Shown here: positions 41,501 to 50,113 of the stretch, in pieces
How the letters are laid out: every line of letters starts with the position of its first letter
How positions within the stretch are numbered: position 1 is the first letter of the stretch
Assembly (NCBI GenBank): GCA_016285345.1
Contig: JAEEQN010000007.1
Coordinates: 30,240 to 94,239, forward strand
DNA from: Victivallales bacterium
GTDB lineage: Bacteria > Verrucomicrobiota > Lentisphaeria > Victivallales > UBA1829
Length of the DNA: 64,000 bases
Direction: 5' to 3'
Notes under the pieces: generated by a model
The model's database searches: none
Told to the model about the DNA's origin: nothing
The model's input: only the letters and a program-made list of their open reading frames with translations
Translations under genes and position numbers: made by a program

Positions 41501-42010
41501 GCGCTCCAATCCGGGCGGCATCCGACCGGCTTCCCACGCATTGATCCAGTCCTGGCGGTACAGGATGTATTTGTCATACAGACTTCCGAGCTGGCGGGAA
41601 AGCTCATACAGTTTCTTCGCATCGCCGTTGACCCACCGGACCAGTTCGGAAAACGCCGTTTCGGAGTCGCGCTCCAGCAGGATCCGGTACACGCGCCAGC
41701 CGATTGTTTTTTCGTCGATATTCAGGCGGCCGTGCGCGGAATTCCGAGGCATGAACCTGTGAAAGACCGACATCAATGGGAGGAACTCAATTTGGGCGGT
41801 CACCTCGTGCCGGTGCGCGAACCTGAGGGAAAGATACCGTTCGATGCTCCGGTTCGGCACGATGACCGGAATCTTTTGGAAAAGGTCTTTTCCGGCCCGG
41901 ATTTCCGTGTAAATCTCGTCGATCAGGAGATCCGCCAGATCATCCATGCGGGTCCTGCGGCAGACGACGGGTTTTCCGTTAAAAACCATTTCTGTTTGGG
42001 GTGTCATCAT
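38537..42010 (-). CDS. recC: RecC subunit of exonuclease V
   Basis: A 1157-aa protein, the length of RecC. It has the general plan of an inactivated helicase plus inactivated nuclease: an N-terminal VPNRSIERYLSLRFAH segment, a HRFMP motif and FGFSQLPP, with no Walker A. RecC holds the complex together and scans for Chi. Two adjacent ATG codons begin the frame (42010 and 42007); no strong ribosome site precedes them, so the exact start is open. First gene of the operon, with a promoter just upstream. Confidence 0.85.
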   Translation of the reverse strand: MMTPQTEMVFNGKPVVCRRTRMDDLADLLIDEIYTEIRAGKDLFQKIPVIVPNRSIERYLSLRFAHRHEVTAQIEFLPLMSVFHRFMPRNSAHGRLNIDEKTIGWRVYRILLERDSETAFSELVRWVNGDAKKLYELSRQLGSLYDKYILYRQDWINAWEAGRMPPGLEREPSALWQGELWRHISGEDWKGNHFAAVYGKIMRGELDLVSDADKAGTIRIFGFSQLPPAVLRCMEQFSGAGTPVKLYHLVPGKTFFMEDVRREKDELKEFLTRYFHEGQDPDRLREDMETLYFQHNPLVASFAMQSRVLLSGTGDWDGDTDYDYEAKEKPVPEDDTVLHRLQDRIRRDIRPRGVQAAARKEGSGCRSVQIRSCYSAFREVEAAHNFILHCLNEDPELSIKDIFIMTPSPSEYAPLVDAVFNHSHDTVKLGVSVADRPQTERLPSYSTLMKVLALFKGDFTASDVFGIMQDRELQAQWGLTADDCQYCLTSATRAGIRWGWDADEHRLSGGAAFPENSWRTGLDRMLLDYAMDADPAVPYRISDEDEVFPVPGFDGSRADLLGKFISLTSKLHEIARFMRRRERSGVPFGEWESMLTDAAGYLFGKESELKILLQSVLSAWFRILTDADAADVPLTSGIVLAYLQDKHVRPEDNTVGFMRGKITFCGLRPMRSIPADAILLLGMDHGTFPEEDDNREFDLMQQYRDAGKDGSAAGREPGDPLRRDESRQLFLDTIMAARKYLYISYIGRDNHDRKEKPPSACVDELKNYLTQEFGENSFIELQEPIHSFSTELFRSGAVNQSYSATLLAAAKQIADPARDREQLPLFHIQPGIRPSDAGGEEYNRRVDLNELTGFFRNPAGTFVRSGLDASVTVYGNASPEDSEMFEGGLDWSWKEELLQMYLATDDADRAELKRTSLKRMKLNGAVPLTQTEDDWQDWAEIVELARGMEAVTAAGTEIIPAEEWEFEYTAEDAGECGMELQSVLSGTFRTTLILPEMAVSPSGEPDGTCVQAFPCMTDRISGSLLIDPIMRHIRANLSRKTRTRIVYVDEKKGAMFMEADAMEQADAEQAVKRLLYLYQAGMLAPLPFFPKASYQLFLTGSMKDAENAWEGGYNSSGDAGKFGMFFGGAMPSGALVESLAKAFFGATVFTVGKGGKA

Positions 42011-42071
42011 ATTGAGGCCGTCGTCTTCGCTTTTCCGCCCCGTTTTCAGGGGTCTGTTATTCTATAACAGG

Positions 42072-42099
42072 AATATAATGGAAAACGGAGGAATATCAA
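42072..42099 (-). promoter_or_regulatory. Promoter of recCBD
   Basis: TTGATA, 16-nt spacer, TATATT on the minus strand, about 60 nt before recC. It lies back to back with the ABC exporter promoter. Confidence 0.6.
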
Positions 42100-42162
42100 G
42101 CAGCAAAACCATCTTTTTTTCGCTTTTTTTGCGTGAAACCATCCGGAAACAGTCCGGCGGAC

Positions 42163-42191
42163 TGGAAACGAACTGAAGGATGAAGTATATT
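42163..42191 (+). promoter_or_regulatory. Promoter of the ABC exporter operon (possible leaderless start)
   Basis: TGGAAA, 17-nt spacer, TATATT. The -10 box ends only 5 nt before the first ATG, so transcription would begin at or next to the start codon. Confidence 0.5.
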
Positions 42192-42196
42192 ATACC

Positions 42197-44068
42197 ATGA
42201 TGAAAACAAACGGAACACCACAAAAAGAGCTTACGAAGGCCGGACTGGTCCTGATCTTCCTGCGCGGCAGCAAACGCTGGTTCGCGCTCGCCGCCATGTT
42301 CACCTCGCTCGTGTCCCTGCTGGAACTCCTCAATCCGCAGATCATCCGGTTCACCGTGGACTCCGTGCTGGGCGGGAAGGAACCGGATTCCGGCGGCCTG
42401 CTCGCGGTCCTGCCGGAGCTCATGGGCGGAACGGAGTTCATCCGGGAACATCTTTGGGCGGCGGCGTGCGCCGTGCTGGCCGTATCGGCGGCCTCTCTGC
42501 TGTGCCGCTACCTCTTCCAGCTCACGGAGGCGGTCGGCGCGGAGACACTGGTCGAGACGATGCGGAACAGCCTCTTCGGCCACATCCAGCGGCTTCCGTT
42601 CGCGTGGCACATGGCGCACCAGACGGGCGACATCATCCAGCGCTGCACCTCGGACGTGGACATGGTGAAACGGTTCCTCTCCGAACAGCTCACGGGCATC
42701 TTCCGCATCGTGATCCTGATCGTGCTGTCGCTGTGCTTCATGTTCGGCATGAACGCGCCTCTGGCGGCGCTCGCGTCGATCGTGATCCCGCTGGTCGTGG
42801 GATCGTCGGTCATCTTCCACAGGAAGATCGCCTCGAAGTTTCTGGAGTGCGACGAGAACGAGGGAAAACTCTCGACCATCGTGCAGGAGAACCTGACCGG
42901 GGTGCGCGTGATCCGGGCGTTCGGGCGCGAGCAGTACGAGGTCGCGAAATTCGACGCGCAAAACCGGTATTATGTGTCTCTGTGGGTGCGCCTGGGGCGT
43001 ATCCTGAGCCTGTTCTGGGTGACGGGCGACCTCATCGCCGTTTTACAGGTGCTGCTCCTGCTCGTCTGCGGTTCCGTCTTCGCCATCCGCGGCGAGCTGA
43101 CAGCGGGAGAGTTCATCGCGTTTCTCTCCTACAACGGCATGCTGATGTTTCCGATCCGCCACCTCGGACGCATGATCTCCGAGCTCAGCAAAGCGGGCAT
43201 TTCCCTGAACCGCATCCGCGAGATCATGGCGTCGCCGGAGGAGGCCGATCCCCCGGACGCGCTCACGCCGCCGCTCGACGGCGACATCGTGTTCGACCAC
43301 GTGAGCTTCGGCTACGACGGCTGCCCGGAACTCCTGCACGACGTTTCGTTCACGGTCCCGTCCGGCACCGTATTTGGTATTCTCGGCGGCACGGGCAGCG
43401 GCAAATCCACGCTGATGCACCTGCTGTGCCGTCTGTACGACCTGAAACCCGGCTGCGGCTCCATTTCAATCGGCGGCGTCGACATCACGAAAATCCGCCG
43501 CGACCACCTCCGCAAGAACGTCGGAATCGTGCTCCAGGAGCCGTTCCTCTTCTCGCGCACCATCACAGAAAACATCGGGATCACCGTCCCCGGCATCAGC
43601 ATAGATGCCGTCCGCGCCGCCGCCCGTACCGCCTGCGTCGAGGACGCGGTCGACCGGTTCAAGGACGGATTCGACACGAAAGTCGGCGAACGCGGCGTGA
43701 CGCTTTCCGGCGGGCAGAAACAGCGCACGGCCATCGCACGTCTGCTGGTCGGGTACTCCCCGGTCATGATCTTCGACGATTCGTTGTCCGCGGTCGACGC
43801 CGAGACCGACGTGAAGATACGCCGCGCCCTGAAACACGATTTCGAGGGGCGCACCGTGATTCTGATCTCGCACCGCATCGCCACGCTCATGGAGGCCGAC
43901 CGCATCCTCGTGCTCTCCAACGGGCGTATCGTCGAAACCGGGACGCACGACGAGCTCATGCGGCGCAACGGCATCTACCGGAAAAACTACGAATTGCAGA
44001 TGAAGTCGCCCGAGGACGAAGACAACGTGCCGTCCGCTCCTCAATCCCCGGAGGTGTGTCATGAGTAA
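42197..44068 (+). CDS. Heterodimeric ABC exporter, subunit 1 (degenerate-site half)
   Basis: A 623-aa TM-NBD fusion with six membrane segments in the first 330 residues. Walker A is GGTGSGKST (about 397), the signature LSGGQKQ (about 502) is canonical, but Walker B ends FDDSLSAVD, with Asp where the catalytic Glu is expected. In heterodimeric exporters such as TM287/288 this is the subunit carrying the non-hydrolytic site. No ribosome site precedes the ATG (42197, with a second ATG at 42200), and the promoter -10 is 5 nt away. Paired with the next gene by an 8-nt overlap. The substrate (lipid, drug or peptide) cannot be told. Confidence 0.85.
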   Translation: MMKTNGTPQKELTKAGLVLIFLRGSKRWFALAAMFTSLVSLLELLNPQIIRFTVDSVLGGKEPDSGGLLAVLPELMGGTEFIREHLWAAACAVLAVSAASLLCRYLFQLTEAVGAETLVETMRNSLFGHIQRLPFAWHMAHQTGDIIQRCTSDVDMVKRFLSEQLTGIFRIVILIVLSLCFMFGMNAPLAALASIVIPLVVGSSVIFHRKIASKFLECDENEGKLSTIVQENLTGVRVIRAFGREQYEVAKFDAQNRYYVSLWVRLGRILSLFWVTGDLIAVLQVLLLLVCGSVFAIRGELTAGEFIAFLSYNGMLMFPIRHLGRMISELSKAGISLNRIREIMASPEEADPPDALTPPLDGDIVFDHVSFGYDGCPELLHDVSFTVPSGTVFGILGGTGSGKSTLMHLLCRLYDLKPGCGSISIGGVDITKIRRDHLRKNVGIVLQEPFLFSRTITENIGITVPGISIDAVRAAARTACVEDAVDRFKDGFDTKVGERGVTLSGGQKQRTAIARLLVGYSPVMIFDDSLSAVDAETDVKIRRALKHDFEGRTVILISHRIATLMEADRILVLSNGRIVETGTHDELMRRNGIYRKNYELQMKSPEDEDNVPSAPQSPEVCHE

Positions 44069-45896
44069 CGCCCCGCTCCGCGAGAACGAATCCAGACACG
44101 CCTGCTTGCCGTGGTTCGGCATCCCCGCGCTCGTGCCGTTCCTGAAGCCGTTCCGGCGGCCCATGATCCTCATGGTAACGCTGTGTCTCGCGGGCGGCTG
44201 TCTCGACATCTGCCTGCCGCTCTTCCAGCGCTACGCCATCGACCATTTCATCACGGAGCGGACGCTCGACACGCTGCCTGCGTTCATCGTGCTGTACCTG
44301 CTCTTCGTCACCGGGTCGTTCGTGCTGAACTACGGCGCGTTCTATCGCGCGTTCTTCATGGAGATGAACGTGTCGCTGGAGCTCCGCCGGGCGGCGTTCA
44401 ACCACCTTCAGACGCTGTCGTTCTCGTTCTTCAACCGGAACAGCGTCGGGTACATCCATTCACGCGTCATGAGCGATACGGAGCGCATTTCGTCATTGGT
44501 GTCCTGGCACGTGATGGAAGCGGTCTGGACCCTGATCTTCATGTTCGGCGCGCTCGCGATCATGTTCTCCATCCATTGGAAACTTGCCTTGGGCGTGAGC
44601 CTGGTCCTGCCTGTCGCGGCGTTCGTGATCGTGATCTTCCAACGGGCGTTGTTCCATGTCAATAAGAAAATACGCGAGCTGAATTCGCGCATCACGGGGG
44701 ATTTCAACGAGGGCATCACAGGCGCGCGCACGATCAAGACGCTCGTGGCAACAGATCGCATCTGCGACGACTTCATGAAGGATACGCACGAGATGAAGCG
44801 CACGTCCATCCTCGGCATGCACTTCCGTTCGCTTTTCACCGCCTCGGTGTCGTTCGCGTCCTCGCTCGCGCTCGCGATCGTGCTGTGGCGCGGCGGCCTG
44901 CTGTCGCGCGAGGGCGTAATGGAGATCGGCACGCTGTCCGTGTTCATGTCCTACGCCATCAGCATGATGGAGCCGTTCTTCTGGATCTCGTCCGCGGTGT
45001 CCGAACTGATCGCGGCGCAAGTGAATATCGAACGCTTCTCGCGCCTCGTGAACACCGCGTCGGACGTGGCGGACACGCCGGAGGTCACGGCGAAGTACGG
45101 CGACGCGTTCCACCCGAAACGCGAAAACTGGGAACCGTTGCACGGCGACGTCGAGTTCCGCGACGTGTCGTTCCGCTACCCCGACGGCGACGAAACGATC
45201 TTCGAGCATTTCAACCTGAAAGTGCCGCAGGGGGCCAGCGTGGCGCTGGTCGGCGAAACGGGCGCCGGGAAATCCACGCTCGTAAACCTCGTGTGCCGGT
45301 TCTTCGAGCCGACAGCCGGGCGGATTCTGATCGACGGCCGCGACGTGCGCGAACGCTCCCAGCTCTGGCTGCACAGCCACATCGGATACGTCCTCCAGAC
45401 CCCGTATCTTTTCTCCGGCACCGTCCGCGAAAACCTCCTGTACGGCAACCCGGACGCCACGGAGGAACAAATCAAGCTCGCGATCAAACGCGTTTCCGCC
45501 GACCGCGTCATCGCGCGCATGGGCAACGGCCTGGACAGTCAGGTCGGCGAATGCGGCGATCTGCTTTCCACCGGAGAAAAACAGTTGATCTCGTTCGCGC
45601 GCGCCATCCTCGCGGACCCGCGGATCCTGGTGCTGGACGAGGCAACGTCCTCGGTCGACACCATGACCGAAAAGATGATTCAGGACGCCATCGGCGAGGT
45701 CACGCGCGGCCGCACGTCGTTCGTCATCGCGCACCGTCTCTCCACCATCCGCAGCGCGGACATGATCCTTGTCATGAAGGACGGGCGCGTGGTCGAACAC
45801 GGCACGCACGCTGAACTGATGCACGCCCGAGGCTATTACTGGTCGCTGTACACGAAGCAGTTCGAGCTTGAAGCGGTGAAAGACCTGTCCGTCTGA
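44061..45896 (+). CDS. Heterodimeric ABC exporter, subunit 2
   Basis: A 611-aa TM-NBD fusion. Six membrane segments, Walker A GETGAGKST (about 397), a Walker B with the full catalytic Glu (LVLDEATSSVD), but a degenerate signature LSTGEKQ in place of LSGGQ (about 500). This mirrors the partner: subunit 1 supplies the good signature and subunit 2 the good Glu, so together they form one consensus and one degenerate ATP site. GGAGG lies 6 nt before the ATG. Confidence 0.87.
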   Translation: MSNAPLRENESRHACLPWFGIPALVPFLKPFRRPMILMVTLCLAGGCLDICLPLFQRYAIDHFITERTLDTLPAFIVLYLLFVTGSFVLNYGAFYRAFFMEMNVSLELRRAAFNHLQTLSFSFFNRNSVGYIHSRVMSDTERISSLVSWHVMEAVWTLIFMFGALAIMFSIHWKLALGVSLVLPVAAFVIVIFQRALFHVNKKIRELNSRITGDFNEGITGARTIKTLVATDRICDDFMKDTHEMKRTSILGMHFRSLFTASVSFASSLALAIVLWRGGLLSREGVMEIGTLSVFMSYAISMMEPFFWISSAVSELIAAQVNIERFSRLVNTASDVADTPEVTAKYGDAFHPKRENWEPLHGDVEFRDVSFRYPDGDETIFEHFNLKVPQGASVALVGETGAGKSTLVNLVCRFFEPTAGRILIDGRDVRERSQLWLHSHIGYVLQTPYLFSGTVRENLLYGNPDATEEQIKLAIKRVSADRVIARMGNGLDSQVGECGDLLSTGEKQLISFARAILADPRILVLDEATSSVDTMTEKMIQDAIGEVTRGRTSFVIAHRLSTIRSADMILVMKDGRVVEHGTHAELMHARGYYWSLYTKQFELEAVKDLSV

Positions 45897-45951
45897 TTCA
45901 CGGATGAACTTGAGATCATTCAGTTAGCAGTAAGAAAAACGCGCCCGCGGG

Positions 45952-45980
45952 TTGCATTTCCGCGCATTCCAGTGTATATT
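45952..45980 (+). promoter_or_regulatory. Promoter of galU
   Basis: TTGCAT, 17-nt spacer, TATATT; about 56 nt before the ATG. Confidence 0.6.
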
Positions 45981-46036
45981 TTCTGCATAAATGCTGTTCA
46001 AAAGGCCTGACATTCGCGATTAACAGGAGAAAATCT

Positions 46037-46909
46037 ATGAAACCCATCCGGAAAGCCGTGATCCCCGCGGCCGGGTTCGGCACCCGGTTTCTGCCGTTCA
46101 CCAAGGCGGTCCCGAAGGAACTCGTGCCCGTAGTCGACAAACCCGTCATCCAGTACGTGCTTGAGGAAGCCGCGGCGTCCGGCATCACCGAGGCCGCCGT
46201 GATCGTGAGCGACGGCAAGGACGCGATCCGGCATCATTTCGCTCCGGTCCCGGCGCTGTACGACCGCCTGAAACACGACGGCAAACTTGACCTGCTCGAA
46301 TCGCTGGAGGCCATCGACGGCCTGATGCATCTCACATACATTACCCAGACCGAACTCAAAGGCCTCGGCGACGCCGTACTCCGCGCGGAGGAATTCGTCG
46401 GCGACGAACCGTTCGCAATCCTGCTCGGTGACACCGTGACCACCTCATCGTGCGGCGTCCCCGTGACGCGCCAGCTGATCGACGCGGCGATACGGGCGGG
46501 CGGCTCCGTGACCGCGCTCGAACGCGTCCCGAAGGCCCTGACAAAGCGCTACGGCGTGATCGACGGCACGGACGAGGGAGACGGCCTGTTCCGCGTGAAG
46601 ACGTTCGTGGAGAAGCCCGCACCGGAGGAAGCGCCGTCCAACCTCGCCATCGCCAGCCGCTACGTGATGACACCCGAGATTTTCGGGTTCCTCCACAGCG
46701 GCAAGCCCGGCAAAGGCGGCGAGATCCAGCTCACGGACGCCATGCGCGCGCTGTGCGAAGTCCAGCCGATGTTCGGCCTGGAGTTCCGCGGCCGCCGCCA
46801 CGACATCGGCAGCAAGCTCGATTTCGTGAAGGCCACGCTCGAATTCGCGCTCGCCCGTCCGGAATTCCACGACGCGCTCAAAGACTGGCTCAAAGGGCTT
46901 GAACTATGA
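46037..46909 (+). CDS. galU: UTP-glucose-1-phosphate uridylyltransferase
   Basis: A 290-aa enzyme making UDP-glucose from UTP and glucose-1-phosphate. The N-terminal nucleotide motif AVIPAAGFGTRFLPFTKAVPKE (about 8-29) is characteristic of GalU. Other marks are DKPVIQYVLEEA, LGDT, VEKP and the C-terminal DIGSKLDFVKA. Length is standard. ACAGGAGA precedes the ATG. The TGA overlaps the next ATG (ATGA), so the GT-C-like gene is co-translated; UDP-glucose supply fits the glycan operon at the left of the window. Confidence 0.93.
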   Translation: MKPIRKAVIPAAGFGTRFLPFTKAVPKELVPVVDKPVIQYVLEEAAASGITEAAVIVSDGKDAIRHHFAPVPALYDRLKHDGKLDLLESLEAIDGLMHLTYITQTELKGLGDAVLRAEEFVGDEPFAILLGDTVTTSSCGVPVTRQLIDAAIRAGGSVTALERVPKALTKRYGVIDGTDEGDGLFRVKTFVEKPAPEEAPSNLAIASRYVMTPEIFGFLHSGKPGKGGEIQLTDAMRALCEVQPMFGLEFRGRRHDIGSKLDFVKATLEFALARPEFHDALKDWLKGLEL

Positions 46910-48510
46910 CCTCGACGGCGGGCTTCCCGGCGAAACTCCGTGATACGCTCCGGCGGATCAATCCCCTCGCGGATTCCGCCCGGCCGCTGTTCTCTCCGTC
47001 GCCCGCCGAATTTATCCTCTGGCTCGTCTTCGCCGCCGTCACGCTGGCGGCGGTCTGGCACCACGAACCGTGGCGCGACGAGGCGCAGGCGTATCTGGTT
47101 GCCCGCGACAACTCGCTCCTCAGCCTCATCCTGCACATGAAGTTCGAAAGCCAGTTCCTCCTGTGGTATCTTTTCACCTGGCCGTTCGCCCGACTCGGAC
47201 TGCCGATCTTCGGGATCAATCTGCTGCACTGGGCGCTTTCGTGTTCCACAGCCTTCCTGATCGTGCGGCGCGCGCCGTTCCGGTTCTTTACGCGGGCCGC
47301 GCTCATTTTCAGCGTGCTGTTCGCGTTCGAGTTCACCGTGGTCGCGCGGCATTACGCGATCGGCGTTTTCCTGCTCACGGTCCTGCTGATGAACTGGCGC
47401 GAACGCTTCCGGCATCCGGTCCTGTATGCGTGCGGAATCGCGCTCTGCGCTCAGTCCAACCTGCCGATCTGGGCGTGTCTGGGCGGGCTGTGCTGTGCGA
47501 TCGGCTATGAGGTCATCTCTCGCCGTATGTGGTCGCGCCGGATATTCGCCTCCATGCTGATCTGCGCATTCGGTTTCGTGCTGGCGCTTGGGAGCATTTT
47601 CAACGGGTCCGGGTTCGGATCTCCGTATGTGGGGAGGCGCGGCGACGCTCTGGCACAATTGCCTGTATCGGAACGATTGCAGACTTCGTTCGAAGCGATT
47701 TCGAACATGGTCTATCTGCCGGTCTGGCTCTGCATCGTCTGCCTCGTGCTCGGAGCGCTGTATTTCGTTTGGAAATCCGTTCCGGCGTTCATCTGCTTTT
47801 TCATGTCCGTCGGGCTGATGGTCTCGCTTCAGCTCGTCGGCGGTTTCCATTCCATCCGCCATATCGGATTCATGCTGATCGGGACGGTAGCGGCATGCTG
47901 GATTGCCGCCACGGACGATTCTCCGGGGCTTGGAACCTGGGTCCGACTGCCCGTGCAAGCAATGTTCGCCTTGAAGTATACCGCGGGCTGTGCCGCCGCG
48001 CTGATTCTGACGCTTCAGGCTTTCGTAACGCCGTTCTTCGTGCTGTGCGAAATCCTGTATCCCTTTTCGCACGGGCACGCCGCCGCGAACTTCATCCTCG
48101 ACAACATCCCGGAGGAAGTCCCGATGTTCTGCTTCACGGCTAGGTCGAACGTCTCGGTCCTGCCGTGGCTGCCGGGCCGGAAATTCTTCATTTTCGACCG
48201 GGGCGAATACGGCACGTTCTCGAAATGGGGCCGCGCGTTCGGGCAGTCCATGAAGGACATGGCGGACGAGGCTGCCGGACGGCTCGAACCGACGCAGCAG
48301 TGCGGGCTTTTCGTGGTTGCGATGAACGAGAAACCGAACCTTTTCCCCCCGAACATGATCCTGCTGTACGATTCGCGCAAGAACGAACGGCCCGTGTGGG
48401 GACCGTATGTGGAGGAGTTTCTCGTGTTCGCAGTCGTGCGCGAGGAGGACGTCGAACGCTACCGTTCGAGGATGCCGAACAGACCGTCAAGATTCATGCA
48501 GGGGCTCTGA
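46906..48510 (+). CDS. Multi-spanning GT-C-like membrane protein coupled to galU
   Basis: A 534-aa protein with about ten membrane segments from residue 25 on and a soluble C-terminal part (about 395-534). After the first segment comes EPWRDEAQAYLVAR (about 51-64), the acidic first-loop motif expected of GT-C glycosyltransferases, followed by a loop ending in FESQFLLWYL. It lacks other known domains. The ATGA overlap with galU suggests a linked role in envelope glycan transfer with polyprenyl-linked glucose or similar. The substrate is unknown. It ends 4 nt from the convergent GH30 gene. Confidence 0.65.
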   Translation: MTSTAGFPAKLRDTLRRINPLADSARPLFSPSPAEFILWLVFAAVTLAAVWHHEPWRDEAQAYLVARDNSLLSLILHMKFESQFLLWYLFTWPFARLGLPIFGINLLHWALSCSTAFLIVRRAPFRFFTRAALIFSVLFAFEFTVVARHYAIGVFLLTVLLMNWRERFRHPVLYACGIALCAQSNLPIWACLGGLCCAIGYEVISRRMWSRRIFASMLICAFGFVLALGSIFNGSGFGSPYVGRRGDALAQLPVSERLQTSFEAISNMVYLPVWLCIVCLVLGALYFVWKSVPAFICFFMSVGLMVSLQLVGGFHSIRHIGFMLIGTVAACWIAATDDSPGLGTWVRLPVQAMFALKYTAGCAAALILTLQAFVTPFFVLCEILYPFSHGHAAANFILDNIPEEVPMFCFTARSNVSVLPWLPGRKFFIFDRGEYGTFSKWGRAFGQSMKDMADEAAGRLEPTQQCGLFVVAMNEKPNLFPPNMILLYDSRKNERPVWGPYVEEFLVFAVVREEDVERYRSRMPNRPSRFMQGL

Positions 48511-48514
48511 ACCG

Positions 48515-50002
48515 TCAGTCCTCTAAAAACGTCTGGAAGGAGTGCGGCGCGAGCATCGTCTCCAGATACTTTCCGCCGAGTTTGAGCGTCAGACGGCGTT
48601 CCGCGTTCGCGCGGTTGCCCGCCACGACCACGTATTTCCCGGCGGGATTTTTGAAAACCATCGCCGGCGTTTCCTCCGTACGTCCGCCGAACGCACCGAG
48701 CAGTTTGCTCCCGGCAGTCACGAAGTGGCTGTAATGCTTCACGGCGTAGTATTCGGGCGTGAGCGTCGCAGTCTTCGCCTGCGAATCCACGCGGATCAGG
48801 GCGTTCTGCCGCCAGCCCCAGGCACTCTCCCCGCGGTCGCACAGGATCACGTTCCAGAACGTGTATTCCTCGCACCCCTTGCCGAGGTAGTCGTTGATGA
48901 TGCCGAAGGTGTGCTCCGCCGCGCGCCAGTCGAACGTGCCGCTGCCGCATTCGCTCTCCGTCTGCACGACTTTGAGGTGCGGATATTTGTTGCGCACCTG
49001 GGGGATGATCTGCGAGCCTTCCCACTGGAATCCGAGCCCGTTGAAGATATCCTTTCCGTTCATCACACTGTCGGACAGTATGCCGTCGACCTCCTCGAAG
49101 CGGTTCGTGTTGAACGTGCCGAGGTAGAGCTCCACGTCCGGGAATTTCGCCTTCAACGCGGGGGCGAGGTATTCGGCATTGAAGACCGCCGCGCCGTGCG
49201 GAGTCCACGGGCATCCGGGGTACGCCGTGTAGCTGTAGGCTTCGTTCTGGTACATCACGCGTTTGACCGGGATGCCGTTTTTGCCGTATTCCTCGATGTA
49301 GCGGCAGAAATAGTCCGCGTAAGACTTCAGATAGCGCGGATCCTGAATGAAGTAATCCTCGCCTGCAAGCCAGTCGGGAAATCTGTCGTTGCGGCGCGCC
49401 TTCGGGTCGGAATTGCGGTGAAGCAGATAGTCCAGGCGGCGGTCCATCTTGTTGTAGCGGCTGCTCAGAACGGGATAGTCCTGGTTGATCTTCATCCAGG
49501 CGGGCGGGGACCACGGGGAACACCAGAACCAGAGATCCGGGTTGTGCTTCTGTGCGGCATGCATGTACGGGATGATCGTGGAGAGATCGCGCGTCATGTC
49601 GAAGTATCTGAGTTCGAAATCTCCCGGCACCATGCTGGCGCTGTACCAGTCGCGCGCATAGTCGTTCGCGCCGAGGGAGAAACGCCCATGAGTATACTTC
49701 AGGTCGCCGTCTGGGGCAAAAATCCGTTTCAGCAGTTCGTCCTGTTTTTCCTCAGGCAGGACCTGCAGCGCGTCCCAGCCGAGTTCGTTAAAGCACGTGC
49801 CCCAGCCCTTGAACGTCATAATGGATTCGTCGCCTTTCACGGAGACGATCGGCTGGCCTTCGGCCTTTTCCGAGGCGGAAATGATGCTTTCCTTCCAGTA
49901 GTCGCCGTCCGTGCTGGTGTAGCGGGTGAACGTCTGGGCGGAGACCGAAGTGACTGACAGAACGAAAGCGGCGATTCCAAAGTGTTTCAGGATATGTGTC
50001 AT
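48515..50002 (-). CDS. Secreted GH30-family glycoside hydrolase
   Basis: A 495-aa protein with a signal peptide (about 1-22, cut near SAQ). GH30 marks: FKGWGTCFNELGWDAL near 64-79, SPWSPPAWMK (162-171), the acid/base Glu in MYQNEAYS (E254) and the nucleophile Glu in VQTESECG (E349). The C-terminal beta-sandwich includes SHFVTAGSKLLGA and PAGKYVVVAGN. GH30 members act on beta-1,6-glucans, glucosylceramide, xylan or beta-fucosides; the subfamily cannot be fixed here. It is monocistronic. Confidence 0.85.
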   Translation of the reverse strand: MTHILKHFGIAAFVLSVTSVSAQTFTRYTSTDGDYWKESIISASEKAEGQPIVSVKGDESIMTFKGWGTCFNELGWDALQVLPEEKQDELLKRIFAPDGDLKYTHGRFSLGANDYARDWYSASMVPGDFELRYFDMTRDLSTIIPYMHAAQKHNPDLWFWCSPWSPPAWMKINQDYPVLSSRYNKMDRRLDYLLHRNSDPKARRNDRFPDWLAGEDYFIQDPRYLKSYADYFCRYIEEYGKNGIPVKRVMYQNEAYSYTAYPGCPWTPHGAAVFNAEYLAPALKAKFPDVELYLGTFNTNRFEEVDGILSDSVMNGKDIFNGLGFQWEGSQIIPQVRNKYPHLKVVQTESECGSGTFDWRAAEHTFGIINDYLGKGCEEYTFWNVILCDRGESAWGWRQNALIRVDSQAKTATLTPEYYAVKHYSHFVTAGSKLLGAFGGRTEETPAMVFKNPAGKYVVVAGNRANAERRLTLKLGGKYLETMLAPHSFQTFLED

Positions 50003-50047
50003 GGCCGGGGATTCCTTTCCGAGCTTGTTGCGAGGTAATACCGTTTC

Positions 50048-50075
50048 AATGTAGCATATCTTTTCCGGTTTTCAA
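50048..50075 (-). promoter_or_regulatory. Promoter of the GH30 gene
   Basis: TTGAAA, 16-nt spacer, TACATT on the minus strand, about 46 nt before the ATG. Confidence 0.5.
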
Positions 50076-50113
50076 GGCGGAAAAGATGCTTTTCACGCGT
50101 TTTGAGCTTGTGT

